64,000 nt of DNA from CAVTLG01 sp963735495 (GCA_963735495.1 CAVTLG010000009.1:620001-684000), one strand, 5' to 3'; shown: positions 54,013 through 63,524, numbered from the stretch's first letter. The notes: a model not told the origin generated them from the sequence alone. Made by a program: numbers and translations.

Positions 54013-54606
54013 ATGGAATTCGCAGATGTTTCCAATAAGAGCAACACCATTGGCAACAATGCCGCATTAGTGACAACTACAGCAGTAAGCGGATCACAAA
54101 TTTTTCAGGAAAGCCAAGTGCAATTTGCTAAATTTTCTGCCTGGACGGCGGCAAGTACTGCAAACATATCAGAAACTTCAACTTTTAGTCAGCAGTTTGT
54201 GGTTTTTCGATACGTTATCGACCACGAGGATCTTCTCTTTCATGAGGAAAATGTTGCGGGTTTAGGTTTTTCAGGGGCACCTGTCCTTGTTTTCTCTGAT
54301 GTTGTTCCTTTCAAAGGAACAACAGAAACTCATCCTCATTCCCTGCCATATGTTTATGGGGTGCTTCGCCAAGTAAAGGAGCATTTGGAAATTCAACAAT
54401 ATGAAGCGGTTACTTCTCACTGTCTTTGGGCATTGCCTGTAGTGATACAGAAGCGAGGAGAAACTGACGAAGAGCGTGAGGAACAAGAATGGGATAAGCT
54501 TCTTTCTAGCCCTCGGGGACAGCGAACATTAGATTACCTCATTGCTGAAGCACGCCAGCAAATTACGGCGGGAGAATTTGAGGAAGGTGGGTTTGGGCTT
54601 GAGTGA
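54013..54606 (+). CDS. Unknown protein with antitoxin-like C-terminus
   Basis: The 197-residue protein has no family I can name. The N-terminal 130 residues are Ser/Thr-rich beta/alpha sequence. The C-terminal 45 residues (EWDKLLSSPRGQRTLDYLI, then AEARQQITAGEFEEGGF) resemble the tail of small antitoxins that precede RelE/ParE-type toxins. Its TGA overlaps the GTG of the next ORF, a coupled arrangement usual for antitoxin-toxin pairs. GAGGGG precedes the ATG. The base composition is AT-richer, like its partner at 53281. Confidence 0.55.
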   Translation: MEFADVSNKSNTIGNNAALVTTTAVSGSQIFQESQVQFAKFSAWTAASTANISETSTFSQQFVVFRYVIDHEDLLFHEENVAGLGFSGAPVLVFSDVVPFKGTTETHPHSLPYVYGVLRQVKEHLEIQQYEAVTSHCLWALPVVIQKRGETDEEREEQEWDKLLSSPRGQRTLDYLIAEARQQITAGEFEEGGFGLE

Positions 54607-54779
54607 AAAGTACTCGAGCCAAGTCGTTTCATGAGCGATTTGATAAATTGCCTGCACACATCCAAAAATTGGCAAAAGAAGCTTATCGGCATTTTCACTT
54701 GACCTCTGAGGGTTTGTGTGGACACTTTATCCCTGGTGGGGCAGCTAGTGTCCATCAATTGCCAAGAGTCGGCAGGTAG
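54603..54779 (+). CDS. Short RelE/ParE-like toxin fragment
   Basis: The 58-residue ORF begins with a GTG that overlaps the preceding stop by one codon. The start, KSFHERFDKLPAHIQKLAKE, then AYRHF, resembles the first helices of RelE/ParE/HigB-like toxins (typical pattern: F, five to seven residues, LP, Q, A, AYR.F). Such toxins have 85-100 residues; this one stops before the beta-sheet with the catalytic residues, so it is probably truncated or frameshifted. The function of the intact module is therefore uncertain. Confidence 0.45.
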   Translation: MKSTRAKSFHERFDKLPAHIQKLAKEAYRHFHLTSEGLCGHFIPGGAASVHQLPRVGR

Positions 54780-54824
54780 TATGTGGCTTGCTCTTGATCC
54801 AACTCATTAAATGATCATTAGCAC

Positions 54825-55397
54825 TCATTGGTTTTTGAGTTTTTTCATCTGGTCAGCAAGTTCAGCATCGATTTTCTGTCTATGTATGCGGCGCAATCGT
54901 GCTCGTTCTATAATTGCTTGCTCGGCGTCATCGGCAGGTATAAGCGGGGGGACTGCCGTTGGTTTGCGTTGCTCATCCAGGGCCACAAAAATCACGTAGC
55001 TACTGGCAATCTCACGTACTTCTCTGGTAATCGAATCTTCAGCCGTCACCCTCACTCCAACTTCCATACTTGTCCGCCCCACATAGTGCATTTCACAATG
55101 GACGGAAACCACATCCCCAATAAAAGCTGGTGCGAGAAAATCGAATCTTTCCACTCGCGCCGTAACCACCGTGTGACGCTGGCTGTGCTTCACGGCGACA
55201 ATCGCAGCAGCCTCATCTACCATTCTCATAATGACGCCGCCGTGCACGTTGCCCTGCCCATTGGCATCAATCAATTCCATGATGCGTGTCGTAGTACTGC
55301 GTGAATAGGCGATGCTGCGCCCTTGCGTCAAGTCTACTGCGGGGAGATTTTGATGCCTGTTGGCTATTCTCTCAAATGGATTCATAATTGCTCTCAT
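54825..55397 (-). CDS. Acyl-CoA thioesterase, hotdog fold
   Basis: The 190-residue protein is a cytoplasmic acyl-CoA hydrolase of the YciA/BFIT type. It has a hotdog domain with GNVHGGVIMRMVDEAAA (central helix; the Asp in MVDEAA is catalytic), VTARVERFDFLAPAFIGD and FVALDEQRKP. A charged helical C-terminal tail follows. ATG 55397 and ATG 55385 are both possible. It ends convergent with the unknown module. Confidence 0.88.
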   Translation of the reverse strand: MRAIMNPFERIANRHQNLPAVDLTQGRSIAYSRSTTTRIMELIDANGQGNVHGGVIMRMVDEAAAIVAVKHSQRHTVVTARVERFDFLAPAFIGDVVSVHCEMHYVGRTSMEVGVRVTAEDSITREVREIASSYVIFVALDEQRKPTAVPPLIPADDAEQAIIERARLRRIHRQKIDAELADQMKKLKNQ

Positions 55398-55508
55398 TAC
55401 TCCAGTATGTTAGTCGTTATCTCTCTCTACATTATGTCACCAGTAGCGGAGCTTTTTCCAATAAGCCCTCTAGGAGAGGGCGCAGGTCAGGTGGTAATGG
55501 GTCTGGAA

Positions 55509-56903
55509 TCAGGCCATTTCTAGCACTCTTCCACGCAGGTCGCTGGGTGCAGTCAGGCCGTAGCGCGCCAGGAGCGTTGGCAGGACATCGTAGATCTGTG
55601 CGCCTTCTAGCCAGGTTCCGTGGCCCGGTTGCTGAGGATCGTAGAAAATGAAGAGACCATGCTGGGCGTGGTTGGCGTCATCGGGGCCGGTATCGTTCTC
55701 GGTACTGTAGATACTGCCGCTCCCCACGCTACCAGTGGCACGCCAGGCCAGGTTTCCGCAGTAAACAATCAGATCAGGAGCGACGCCACGTACATGGCGG
55801 TATAGTTGTTGCGGTGTAAAAACCTTGTTGCCTAGTGGTGTACCATCAGGTCCAGGCATGGCTCGTAGGCGCTCGGCTAGTGCAGCGCGTTCACGCTCAT
55901 AATCTGCCAGCGGTATCATGCCTTCTGGTTCACGTCCACGGACATTCAAGAAAATACGGGCATAATAGCCGCCCTCACTCCAGGCTTTAGTGTGCCTCCA
56001 GTCAATGGATGCTTTGCCCAGTGGCACGGGCGTGGTTGGCTGTTCCTGTAACGTCAAATAGCCCTCGGATTGCAGCCATTCATTGATACAGATACAGCCC
56101 ATAAGCGCGCGAGCACCATGGTCCGACACGACGAGTACGGCGGTTTCTTCTCCGCTGCGCCGCAGCAACTCGCCGATGCGCTGATCGACGTGGCAGTAAT
56201 AGTCGTGTATTGCTGAACTGAGTGGCGCAGCGGGAACATATTTGGGGTGTGTAGGGTCCATTTGCTTCCAGAGAGCGTGATGGATACGATCTACTCCCAT
56301 ATCTACCAGCATCAGCATGTCTGGCTCATACTGAGTAAGCAGGTGGTCGGCGACAATGAAACGCTGATCGCACAGCCTATAGATATCTTGTAGTATGCGT
56401 TCTTTATTCTCAGAACGAAAATCAGGCACATCAAGCAGATAGTCGTCGACCCATGTGGCAATTTGGGCAGACAACTCGGGGGGATACGTATAGGTCGCGT
56501 GTGTATCAGGTGTGAGGAAGCAGGAAACAAGTGCTCCCTGTACCGGACGTGGGGGATAGGTGCCTGGTACTCCAATGATGGCAACCTTCCAGCCGGCATC
56601 GCTCAGGATATCCCAGAGGCGAGGGACATGTACGGCACGCCCATCAGCAATACTCATGTGCTGGTAACTGCGGTCAGTACGATTGCGAAAACCATAAATA
56701 CCTAACTCGCCGGGATCGCGTCCGCTCATCATACAACTCCAGGCTGGTACGGTAATGGCTGGAGTACAGCTTTCTAACCGACCGGCATAGCCTTGCTGCA
56801 TCAGGTGTGCCAGATGTGGCAAATCTTGCTGCCAGCGGTCAAATACCAGCGATGGTTCCGCGCAATCCAGTCCAATGATGATGAGACGAGGTGATGCTGC
56901 CAT
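55509..56903 (-). CDS. Type I phosphodiesterase/nucleotide pyrophosphatase
   Basis: The 464-residue protein belongs to the alkaline phosphatase superfamily (AP-like phosphodiesterases). It has LIIIGLDCAEP at the N-terminus (Asp of the first metal site), TVPAWSCMMSG with the nucleophile region, MGVDRIHHALW and VVSDHGAR with the second metal ligands (Asp-His), and a final H in DDANHAQHG. No signal peptide is evident, so a cytoplasmic role on nucleotides or phosphonates is likely. ATG 56903 fits the domain start; ATG 56933 is an alternative. It precedes a short decayed copy of a similar tail. Confidence 0.85.
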   Translation of the reverse strand: MAASPRLIIIGLDCAEPSLVFDRWQQDLPHLAHLMQQGYAGRLESCTPAITVPAWSCMMSGRDPGELGIYGFRNRTDRSYQHMSIADGRAVHVPRLWDILSDAGWKVAIIGVPGTYPPRPVQGALVSCFLTPDTHATYTYPPELSAQIATWVDDYLLDVPDFRSENKERILQDIYRLCDQRFIVADHLLTQYEPDMLMLVDMGVDRIHHALWKQMDPTHPKYVPAAPLSSAIHDYYCHVDQRIGELLRRSGEETAVLVVSDHGARALMGCICINEWLQSEGYLTLQEQPTTPVPLGKASIDWRHTKAWSEGGYYARIFLNVRGREPEGMIPLADYERERAALAERLRAMPGPDGTPLGNKVFTPQQLYRHVRGVAPDLIVYCGNLAWRATGSVGSGSIYSTENDTGPDDANHAQHGLFIFYDPQQPGHGTWLEGAQIYDVLPTLLARYGLTAPSDLRGRVLEMA

Positions 56904-56949
56904 TGTTTGTGCTCGATTCTTGCATATAGCCATGTACCTACAATAAAGA

Positions 56950-56973
56950 AAGTAGGCATGCTTTTGCCTACTT
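56950..56973 (-). terminator. Hairpin upstream of the phosphodiesterase gene
   Basis: AAGTAGGCA (56950-56958) pairs perfectly with TGCCTACTT (56965-56973) across a 6-base loop. It lies between the phosphodiesterase gene and the short remnant upstream and may end transcription from that remnant. Confidence 0.45.
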
Positions 56974-56977
56974 GCTG

Positions 56978-57061
56978 CTATTCCAGGCATCCCAGGTCAT
57001 GGAGACGGCGTTGTACCTGGTGGTCATTGGGTATCTCCACGTCGGCAGCAGGATCTGCCAT
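56978..57061 (-). pseudogene. Orphan C-terminal tail of a phosphodiesterase-like gene
   Basis: A 27-codon frame ends VEIPNDHQVQRRLHDLGCLE. Tails of the form E.-.V.-RLR-LGYL(E) close many alkaline-phosphatase-superfamily phosphodiesterases and sulfatases. It is immediately upstream of an intact phosphodiesterase. I read it as the end of a second, deleted copy. Confidence 0.4.
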
Positions 57062-57625
57062 AGGCAATTGCCTGGGAAAATGCTGCGCTGATGAAATTGC
57101 TAGTGGGACAAACTGCGAGTAGGCGAATTTGTTGTTCCTAGATTGTACTGCAAGGCCCAGACTGCGTCAATTGCTACTGTGTAATCATAGAAAAAGAAAG
57201 CCATGGCTGAAAAAGAGCCCTGCGTAATGGAAAAAGAACTCATGCACAGCATTCATAAAGTTGTGAACAGTTGTACCCTATTATTAGTGCACTCAGTCAT
57301 TAGGATAATACGTATTGTGATCACTTGTAGAGAAGTACACTTTATAATCTTTCTCTTAACGGAGAAAGCGCGTAGTAAAATTAGTACTTTGAAGCTAATT
57401 AGTGCAAACAAAGGAGAAACCAACCACCTGAGCATGGTATACTAAGTGCAAATAACTCTGATGGGCATAATTGTTGTGGGGGTAGTTTTGTGCTAGTCGC
57501 GTCATGAGTTTTTTTTTGTCGAGATAGGGTCCACATTTTGTCAGGCTAGATGCTGTAAAAATCTGAGCATACCTTTATGATGCTGAAATTCCTGAACTAG
57601 ACGAAAGACAAAGGAGCATTCCTTG
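57062..57625. other. AT-rich intergenic region
   Basis: About 560 bases hold no supported gene. One 80-codon frame (57203-57445) lacks a family match and a good ribosome-binding site, and its residue make-up looks random. AAGGAG near 57611 serves the next gene. Confidence 0.5.
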
Positions 57626-59113
57626 ATGCATAAATCATCTGATCCTTCTCCAGAATATATGGTAAAGACACAATTTGAAACGGCGCCTACTCAAGTAGGA
57701 ATTCCAGGACCGATACGAAAAATGGTCAATGTTTGGCTCTATCTTGCCGGTCCGAAAAGAGCGAGTTTCGGATCTTCAATGGAAGAGCTGGAGCGCCTGC
57801 GTCACTCGCGATTACTCAGTGCGCTACTCTTTTGCGGCATCGTCGTGCTCCTTATGGTAGTTCCAACCGCAATACCAGTACCGACCTACTGGATTCCTAT
57901 TTTCCTCAATCTCTCTCTCTCGGCAGTTGCGTTATTTCTCAATCGTAGCGGGCGCATAAACATAGCCAGCATATTCTATATTCTGGCGATAGATGCCACG
58001 CTCGTCGTGCTGATGGTCACACTGCCTACTGGTATTCGCAATAGCAACATCCCCGACTTTGATCTCTTTTTTCTCCCGGTTTTAATCAGTGGTGTGGTTC
58101 TGCCGAAACGCTTTATTCCTCTTATCGCGATTATGCACATCATCGTCATTGTTACACTCTTTAGCCTGTTGCCACATGACCGACTGCTCACAGAAGAGAT
58201 TCAGATCAATCAGGGAGGCTTTGCCTATTCTGAACTGAGCGATGCCTTTATTCTGCAGGTGGTTGGAGGAGCTATTGCCTGGTTAAGTGCATGGAGCGTG
58301 GATAGAGCGCTGCTGCGTGCCAGCAAAGCGGAAGATCTAGCGGAGGCGCGTCGGCATCTGAATAAGCAAGCTTCGCGGATTGTCGAGCAGAAGCAGCGAC
58401 TGGAATATGGTATCGATGTTGTCAAAAACGCACAAGCCCGTTTTGCCAATGGAGATTTTAAGGCACGTGCCAGATTGCAAGATAATGAGCTTGTTCCTCT
58501 GGCTATGAGCTTCAACTTACTTGCCGAGCGCCTTAACCGCATTAACCAGATGGCACATGATTACACACGCCTGGAGCAAGCTTTACAGCGGCTGTTAGAA
58601 GATCAGAATGCCATCTTATACGGAGGTACAGTCAAACAACACCGCCCTTCGGGAACGCTGGTAGACCGTATTCAGCCGATCATTCAACGCTATGATCAAC
58701 TGAGAAGTATTGTTATCCAGAGCCGTATGGCCCTGGAGACGATATGGAGAGATCTTGCCCAACAACAGGTCCTGGTGTCTGAACTGGATGCTGTCCTCAC
58801 GCAGGCCTCGTCGACGGCACTCTTCCTGGCCAGCTACAGTGGGGCACAAAGACCTGAACACGCTCCTTCACAAGGGACTGCCGTCCCTGATCCTTTCTCG
58901 TTGCTGCCTATGATAGGAAACTCGCCGCAAGTATCGGCATACTTCGATGATCAAGTCCAGTTACTTGGAAGAGCGCAACAGCTCTGTGCACAACTCAATA
59001 AACAGAGCAGACAATCCTTACAGACAACGAAGGATCTGGTAAGCCAACTGCCCAGCCCTGCTGTATTGCTAAATACCACCTCTGCACCGCGCGCAGAAGC
59101 CAGTGAGTTGTGA
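57626..59113 (+). CDS. Membrane protein, paralogue of the gene at 47522
   Basis: The 495-residue protein has about six hydrophobic helices (roughly 62-230), a coiled coil (about 235-275), a HAMP-like segment with FANGDFKARARLQDNELVPL near 275-295 and LAERLNRI, and a mostly helical polar C-terminal half. It shares this layout with the 403-residue protein at 47522 (ANGDF.AR and the following LN-type helix), but lacks the tandem-repeat tail. No catalytic output domain is seen. AAGGAG 9 bases before ATG 57626 sets the start. The family and function are unknown to me. Confidence 0.7.
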   Translation: MHKSSDPSPEYMVKTQFETAPTQVGIPGPIRKMVNVWLYLAGPKRASFGSSMEELERLRHSRLLSALLFCGIVVLLMVVPTAIPVPTYWIPIFLNLSLSAVALFLNRSGRINIASIFYILAIDATLVVLMVTLPTGIRNSNIPDFDLFFLPVLISGVVLPKRFIPLIAIMHIIVIVTLFSLLPHDRLLTEEIQINQGGFAYSELSDAFILQVVGGAIAWLSAWSVDRALLRASKAEDLAEARRHLNKQASRIVEQKQRLEYGIDVVKNAQARFANGDFKARARLQDNELVPLAMSFNLLAERLNRINQMAHDYTRLEQALQRLLEDQNAILYGGTVKQHRPSGTLVDRIQPIIQRYDQLRSIVIQSRMALETIWRDLAQQQVLVSELDAVLTQASSTALFLASYSGAQRPEHAPSQGTAVPDPFSLLPMIGNSPQVSAYFDDQVQLLGRAQQLCAQLNKQSRQSLQTTKDLVSQLPSPAVLLNTTSAPRAEASEL

Positions 59114-59155
59114 GCACAGCGGACGTGTTCACCTGTGCGCCCCGTCCAAACAAAA

Positions 59156-60571
59156 CTAGGTCAACGCTATCTTGTTACGCATAGCGAAGAGGATGATGAC
59201 ACCTGCGAGTAGCCAGATAGCGACAACATAAGGGATGAAACTGAGCGGCGCAGCGCCCGGCGAGGCGACTGCAGCCAGAAAAATAGCCGACATGAGCAGC
59301 GTACTGAGCAAAGGGATCAGGCCATGCCGCAATAAGCTGAAATGCAGTTCGTGGCGTTTGCGCCAGAAGAATCTGAAGCAGGCTACGTTGACTAGCAGAT
59401 AGATCAGGATTATAAAGATCGCGTCGAGGGTACCAAAGAAGCCAAATGCTATAATCGGTGTCATCACAAAGCCGAGAATGAGACCACTGACCAGACCAAT
59501 GATGCAGAGTCCGGTGACGGCGCCTACGGGCGTTTTACGCTTAGGATGCGTCCATGCGACCCAGCGAGGAAGCAGGCCATCACGTCCCACTGTGTAAAGG
59601 ATGCGTGAGCCACCATTGACAATGGCGAGGGCTGCACCAAAGAATGAGAACGTGCCGACAAGATCAATCAATACGCTCAATGTGGTACCACCAAAATGAC
59701 GACTAATGGTATCGAAGGGAGCCGGGTCATTTGCATAGCCGGTAGCCATATTATTGATGCCGTAACCGATGGTGGCGACGTAGGACATCAGGACAAAGAA
59801 GAGGCCGACAACGATCAGTGAGCCATACACGGCGCGTGGAATATTGCGACGCGGAGCCTGTGTCTCTTCCCCCAGCGTCGCCGCTGTTTCGAAACCAATA
59901 AAACTCAACACCGAGAGCACAATGCCTATCGTAAAATCCCCACCCTTAGGAATGACGCTGGTCGTGAACGGTGCCGCAGTGAGGCCACCATGAGATCCGA
60001 CCTGGAGAAACACGATGACTGCCAGAAGCAGGCAGATACCAACCTCAAAGGCCAGAAACGTCAGGTCAATGGTTAACGATTGACGAATGCCTATGTAGCA
60101 AAGTGCAAAGACAAAGCCAATGCCCAGCACAAACCAGAAACTCCAATGCAGGTTCAATCCGAACCAGCGCTGTACCAGGGCCTCTAAGTTGGCACTCATC
60201 AGAATAAACGAGTAGGGTACGCCGATAGCGAGCGCCATGATGCCGATCCAGCCGGTCAAAAAGCCCCAGCGTGGACCAAGCGCTTCGGTGACGAATGTAT
60301 AGGCCGACCCGCTGGATGGCAGCTCGCGTGACAATTCACTGTACTGATTGGCTACCAGCAGTGCGCCGATGAAGCCAATCACGTAGCACAGTGGGATCGC
60401 CGCGCCGACCAGTCCCGCCTGGGGGATCGTGTTGAAAAAAACAGAGGCAGCAGGCGACATAACCGCAACAGAGATGGCGATAGCATGACGGAGGTCGAGT
60501 GTCCCCTGCTTCAATGCCGGCATTTTCACTGTGTTGATAGTATCGATGGGTGGGGGGGTAGCGTTACGCAT
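59156..60571 (-). CDS. APC-family amino acid permease
   Basis: The 471-residue permease has twelve hydrophobic helices and APC-type features: AVMSPAASVFF near helix 1, ELPSSGSAYTFV near helix 2 and 3, IGFETAATLGEETQAPRRNIPRA near helix 6, and a helix 8 with NGGSRILYTVGRDGLLP. It probably imports an amino acid or amine. The start ATG has AAGGAG upstream. It is the last gene of a minus-strand run after the FAD oxidase (41-base gap), so its substrate may feed those enzymes. Confidence 0.88.
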   Translation of the reverse strand: MRNATPPPIDTINTVKMPALKQGTLDLRHAIAISVAVMSPAASVFFNTIPQAGLVGAAIPLCYVIGFIGALLVANQYSELSRELPSSGSAYTFVTEALGPRWGFLTGWIGIMALAIGVPYSFILMSANLEALVQRWFGLNLHWSFWFVLGIGFVFALCYIGIRQSLTIDLTFLAFEVGICLLLAVIVFLQVGSHGGLTAAPFTTSVIPKGGDFTIGIVLSVLSFIGFETAATLGEETQAPRRNIPRAVYGSLIVVGLFFVLMSYVATIGYGINNMATGYANDPAPFDTISRHFGGTTLSVLIDLVGTFSFFGAALAIVNGGSRILYTVGRDGLLPRWVAWTHPKRKTPVGAVTGLCIIGLVSGLILGFVMTPIIAFGFFGTLDAIFIILIYLLVNVACFRFFWRKRHELHFSLLRHGLIPLLSTLLMSAIFLAAVASPGAAPLSFIPYVVAIWLLAGVIILFAMRNKIALT

Positions 60572-60612
60572 GAAATGACTCCTTAAAGTAAAATAGGTAA
60601 AATGGGCATTAT

Positions 60613-61980
60613 TTATGTGCGATGCAGCTGGTTTTGCTGTGAGGGCAACGTGCTATCATTAGATGTGGGAGGCGCGGCATCCAACAATTGACGCAAATAC
60701 GCGTTGAGGAACATACCCTGGGGATCAAGTTCAGCCCGTATACGCTGAAAGTCATGCCAGCGTGGGTAGAGCGTCGCCAGTTGCTGTGCGTTTTGCGTAT
60801 GTCTTTTGCCCCAATGCGGACGTCCCTGGTAGCGCTGAAAAATGGCTTCGATGTGCTGGAAGTAGCTCTGATAGGGCATGCCTTTATACATATGCACCGC
60901 GATATAGGCTGACGCGCGTTGATAGGCTGGACTGAGCCAGATATCGTCCTCGTGCACGAAGCGGCATTCGATGGGAAAGTGCACCTGGATACGTTCTCGT
61001 GCTATACACTCACGGATCTCTGTCAGGACTGTACTGAAGTGCTCCGCTGGAACGTTATATTCCATCTCTTCGAAGCGTACGACGCGCAGCGTGGAGAAGA
61101 TGTGCTGGCTATGGTCAACCTCATCAACGGATGCGACTCCCATGGCCGAAATCTTACTCACTGTCGGTGAGAGCGTGGGGAAGAGTCGATTGCCCTCAGA
61201 GAGCAACCAGTAGACGCCATTTTCTAGCACAACCTTATTAAAGGTACTCCACACGCTCCCAGCGTTCGGCGCAGCCGTGGTCTCGTTGAGGAACTTGACC
61301 TGTGTCCATTCCGTATAGGGGAACCAGTAGAATTCGAAGTGGCTATTCTCCTGTTTGTAGCGCTCCAAATTGTCGATGCACGTGGAGAGCTGTTCACGGT
61401 GGACTCGCGCGTGCAGGCGTTTGGCTGGTACGACGCGTAACGTTACTTTGGCGATCACACCCAGCGCTCCCAGCGAGACTTGCGCGGCTTTAAACGTATC
61501 GGCGTGCTGCGTGGGCGAGCATTCCAGCAGTTCTCCATTTGCTGTGACGAGGGTAAGACCCGCGATCTGGGTTGAAAGTGAGCCAAATTGGATGCCTGTA
61601 CCATGCGTGCCGGTGCTGACAGCACCTGCGATGCTCTGGACGTCGATATCGCCCAGGTTCTCCTGAGCCAGTCCGTGCGCATGCAGTTCTGCGCCCAGGC
61701 GCTTGAGCGTTGTTCCACCCAGAACCGTCACCGTCTGCCGTTCGGTATCAATCTCCTCAATACCCTGTAACTGCTCCAGCGACAGCAGAACGTCGTTGGT
61801 CTGGACCAGGGGCGTGAACGAGTGACCTGAGCCGACCACACGTACCTGTCGACCACTCCGTTGGTAGTTGCTGATCAGTTGTGCGAGCTCGTCGATGGTA
61901 CGCGGACGTTCGATCTGTTGTGGGGTGCAGCGTACAGAATTGGACCAGTTGCGCCAGTGTCTCGTTTGTCTGGTCTGCAT
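60613..61980 (-). CDS. FAD-linked aldonolactone oxidase family protein
   Basis: The 455-residue flavoprotein resembles D-arabinono-1,4-lactone and L-gulono-lactone oxidases and alditol oxidase. It has the FAD_binding_4 domain with VRVVGSGHSFTPL (His may carry the covalent flavin) and SIAGAVSTGTHGTG, and a C-terminal ALO domain with RPHWGKRHT. Such enzymes oxidise sugar lactones or polyols and yield hydrogen peroxide. GAGAGGTG precedes the ATG. It lies between a PLP-dependent aldolase-like gene and an APC permease; the pathway cannot be named from sequence. Confidence 0.87.
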   Translation of the reverse strand: MQTRQTRHWRNWSNSVRCTPQQIERPRTIDELAQLISNYQRSGRQVRVVGSGHSFTPLVQTNDVLLSLEQLQGIEEIDTERQTVTVLGGTTLKRLGAELHAHGLAQENLGDIDVQSIAGAVSTGTHGTGIQFGSLSTQIAGLTLVTANGELLECSPTQHADTFKAAQVSLGALGVIAKVTLRVVPAKRLHARVHREQLSTCIDNLERYKQENSHFEFYWFPYTEWTQVKFLNETTAAPNAGSVWSTFNKVVLENGVYWLLSEGNRLFPTLSPTVSKISAMGVASVDEVDHSQHIFSTLRVVRFEEMEYNVPAEHFSTVLTEIRECIARERIQVHFPIECRFVHEDDIWLSPAYQRASAYIAVHMYKGMPYQSYFQHIEAIFQRYQGRPHWGKRHTQNAQQLATLYPRWHDFQRIRAELDPQGMFLNAYLRQLLDAAPPTSNDSTLPSQQNQLHRT

Positions 61981-62063
61981 GCGTAGTCACCTCTCTCCTC
62001 ATTAAAATAAGTTTCTTTCTCTTGTTCCGTAATTACTCAGGCCAGCAAGTAGGTGTGAGATCG

Positions 62064-62107
62064 CGTAGGGACAATCCCTTGCGGTTGTCCGGGTCGGGCT
62101 GGACCTG
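62064..62107 (-). repeat. Possible remnant of an interspersed palindromic repeat
   Basis: GCGTAGGGACAATCCCTTGC with its palindromic GGACAA/TTGTCC arms (62069-62074 and 62085-62090) and a following GGGTCGGGCTGGACCTG look like the start of a small palindromic intergenic repeat of the GTAGGGGCAA...TTGCCC kind. The second half is absent. The comparison is from memory of similar repeats, not a search. Confidence 0.3.
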
Positions 62108-62130
62108 AATAGTTACCTTGTTGCATCAAT

Positions 62131-63421
62131 TTAAAGAAAACATTGTCCGTCACCGCGATACGTGGTCACTTCGTCGACGATAGCGCCGTTGGAGACGAGT
62201 GCAAGTCTATTGAAGCGTTCGCAGAGTTCACCAGCCTTGCTGTGACGGAGAAAAATCGGATCACCAGGGTTTAGTTGGATGGTCCCTGTATACTTAATCG
62301 GTGTCTGTACCTCGCCTGCGGCCTCCAATGCATCGAGGTGAGCTCCGGCAGGGAGATAGGGCTGTGGCAGTTTATCTGGACCTGTAGCACCCGACGCAAT
62401 ATAGCCGCCTCCCAGGCAGGTATAGAGATCTGGTGCTGGCCGTCGTACGATCTCGATGGCGAAGCCTGCGGCTGGTTGGTAGTGAAAATCCCGGTAATTG
62501 TCGAACAGCGCTGGTGCGTAGAAACCAGAGCCAACAGTAATCTCTGTCACCGCAGGTTCCTCGCGCGTCGTAGCAATACTGCCTGTACCACCCCCGTTGA
62601 CAAAGCGCAGTTCTGTGCCGCTCTCTTTCACGAGGTCAACAATGCTGGCGCGCCGTTCGGCTATGGTATGGACGGAGCGGCGTTTGAGCCACTGCACCAG
62701 TGTATTGCGCGCGGCTTTATGTGGATAGTGATCGCAGACGCCGGCAATCTGTCCCTCGTAGCCCATAATGCCATCAAGCCAGACATACTGTGAACGTAAG
62801 ATGCGCTCAAGGAGTGGACGCACCTGTTCAGGTGTCTGTAGCGGCGAACGCCAGGGACCGAAATGTAGACCTGGAAATTGTACTGACATATCGATATCGA
62901 GGCAAAGTGGCAGGCGTACTCCATACCGCTCTGCTACGCGTTCGATTTGATCGATATGCGCGATGCTATCGATCATGAAGGTAATCTGCGCACCAGTAGC
63001 GGTGGCCTGGGCAACCGAGGCAATATCTTGCTCATGCCAGGTGGGATAGCCGATGAGCAGATCAGCGAAACCTTGTTGTGCGAGATACACTGCTTCCCGT
63101 GCGGTAAAGCATAGAATGCCTTGAAATGATGGAGATGCAGCCAGGATGCGCCGCATGATAGCACTACTCCTCAGCGATTTGGAGGCAATACGGATGCGTT
63201 TCCCTTGAACACGCTCTTGAAATCTCACGCATATTCTGATCCAGGAGGTCGAGATCAATGTAGGCAAATGGGAGCAGATGATCATGAAAGATCTGCTGAT
63301 AATAGGCATAGTCCCGTCGCACATCTGTATGTGAGGAGGTCGGCCCATGCTCTCTGTTAGCTGATGCCACTACTGATGTGTCTGTAGACTCTCTGTGTGT
63401 ATGTTGTTGCTGATTTTGCAT
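62131..63421 (-). pseudogene. PLP fold-III D-threonine aldolase/D-serine deaminase-like, frameshifted
   Basis: The sequence encodes an alanine-racemase-fold enzyme with a D-serine-dehydratase C-terminal domain, but in two frames. From ATG 63421 the N-terminus (FAYIDLDLLDQNMREISRAC) runs into a stop near 63164. The rest (KRIRIASKSLRS with the PLP Lys, then the TIM barrel and the zinc-type RHSKAGELCERF) continues in another frame to 62131. The frames join at GGGAAA (plus 63199-63204); one extra base there would explain it. It could be a sequencing error, a mutation or a programmed shift. It precedes the FAD oxidase and permease genes. Confidence 0.7.
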
Positions 63422-63524
63422 AGGTATGCGTTCCTTTATGCACGTGTGTCCAGTCGCTTGAGATTGCGCACTGGCTATACGCGTTGATTATAAGGCGCGG
63501 TATATTTTTATGAGAACGGCTGCT

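Noticed and set aside
57203..57445. 80-codon ORF in an intergenic region
   Set aside because: Weak ribosome-binding site, no family resemblance and residue composition typical of AT-rich noncoding sequence.
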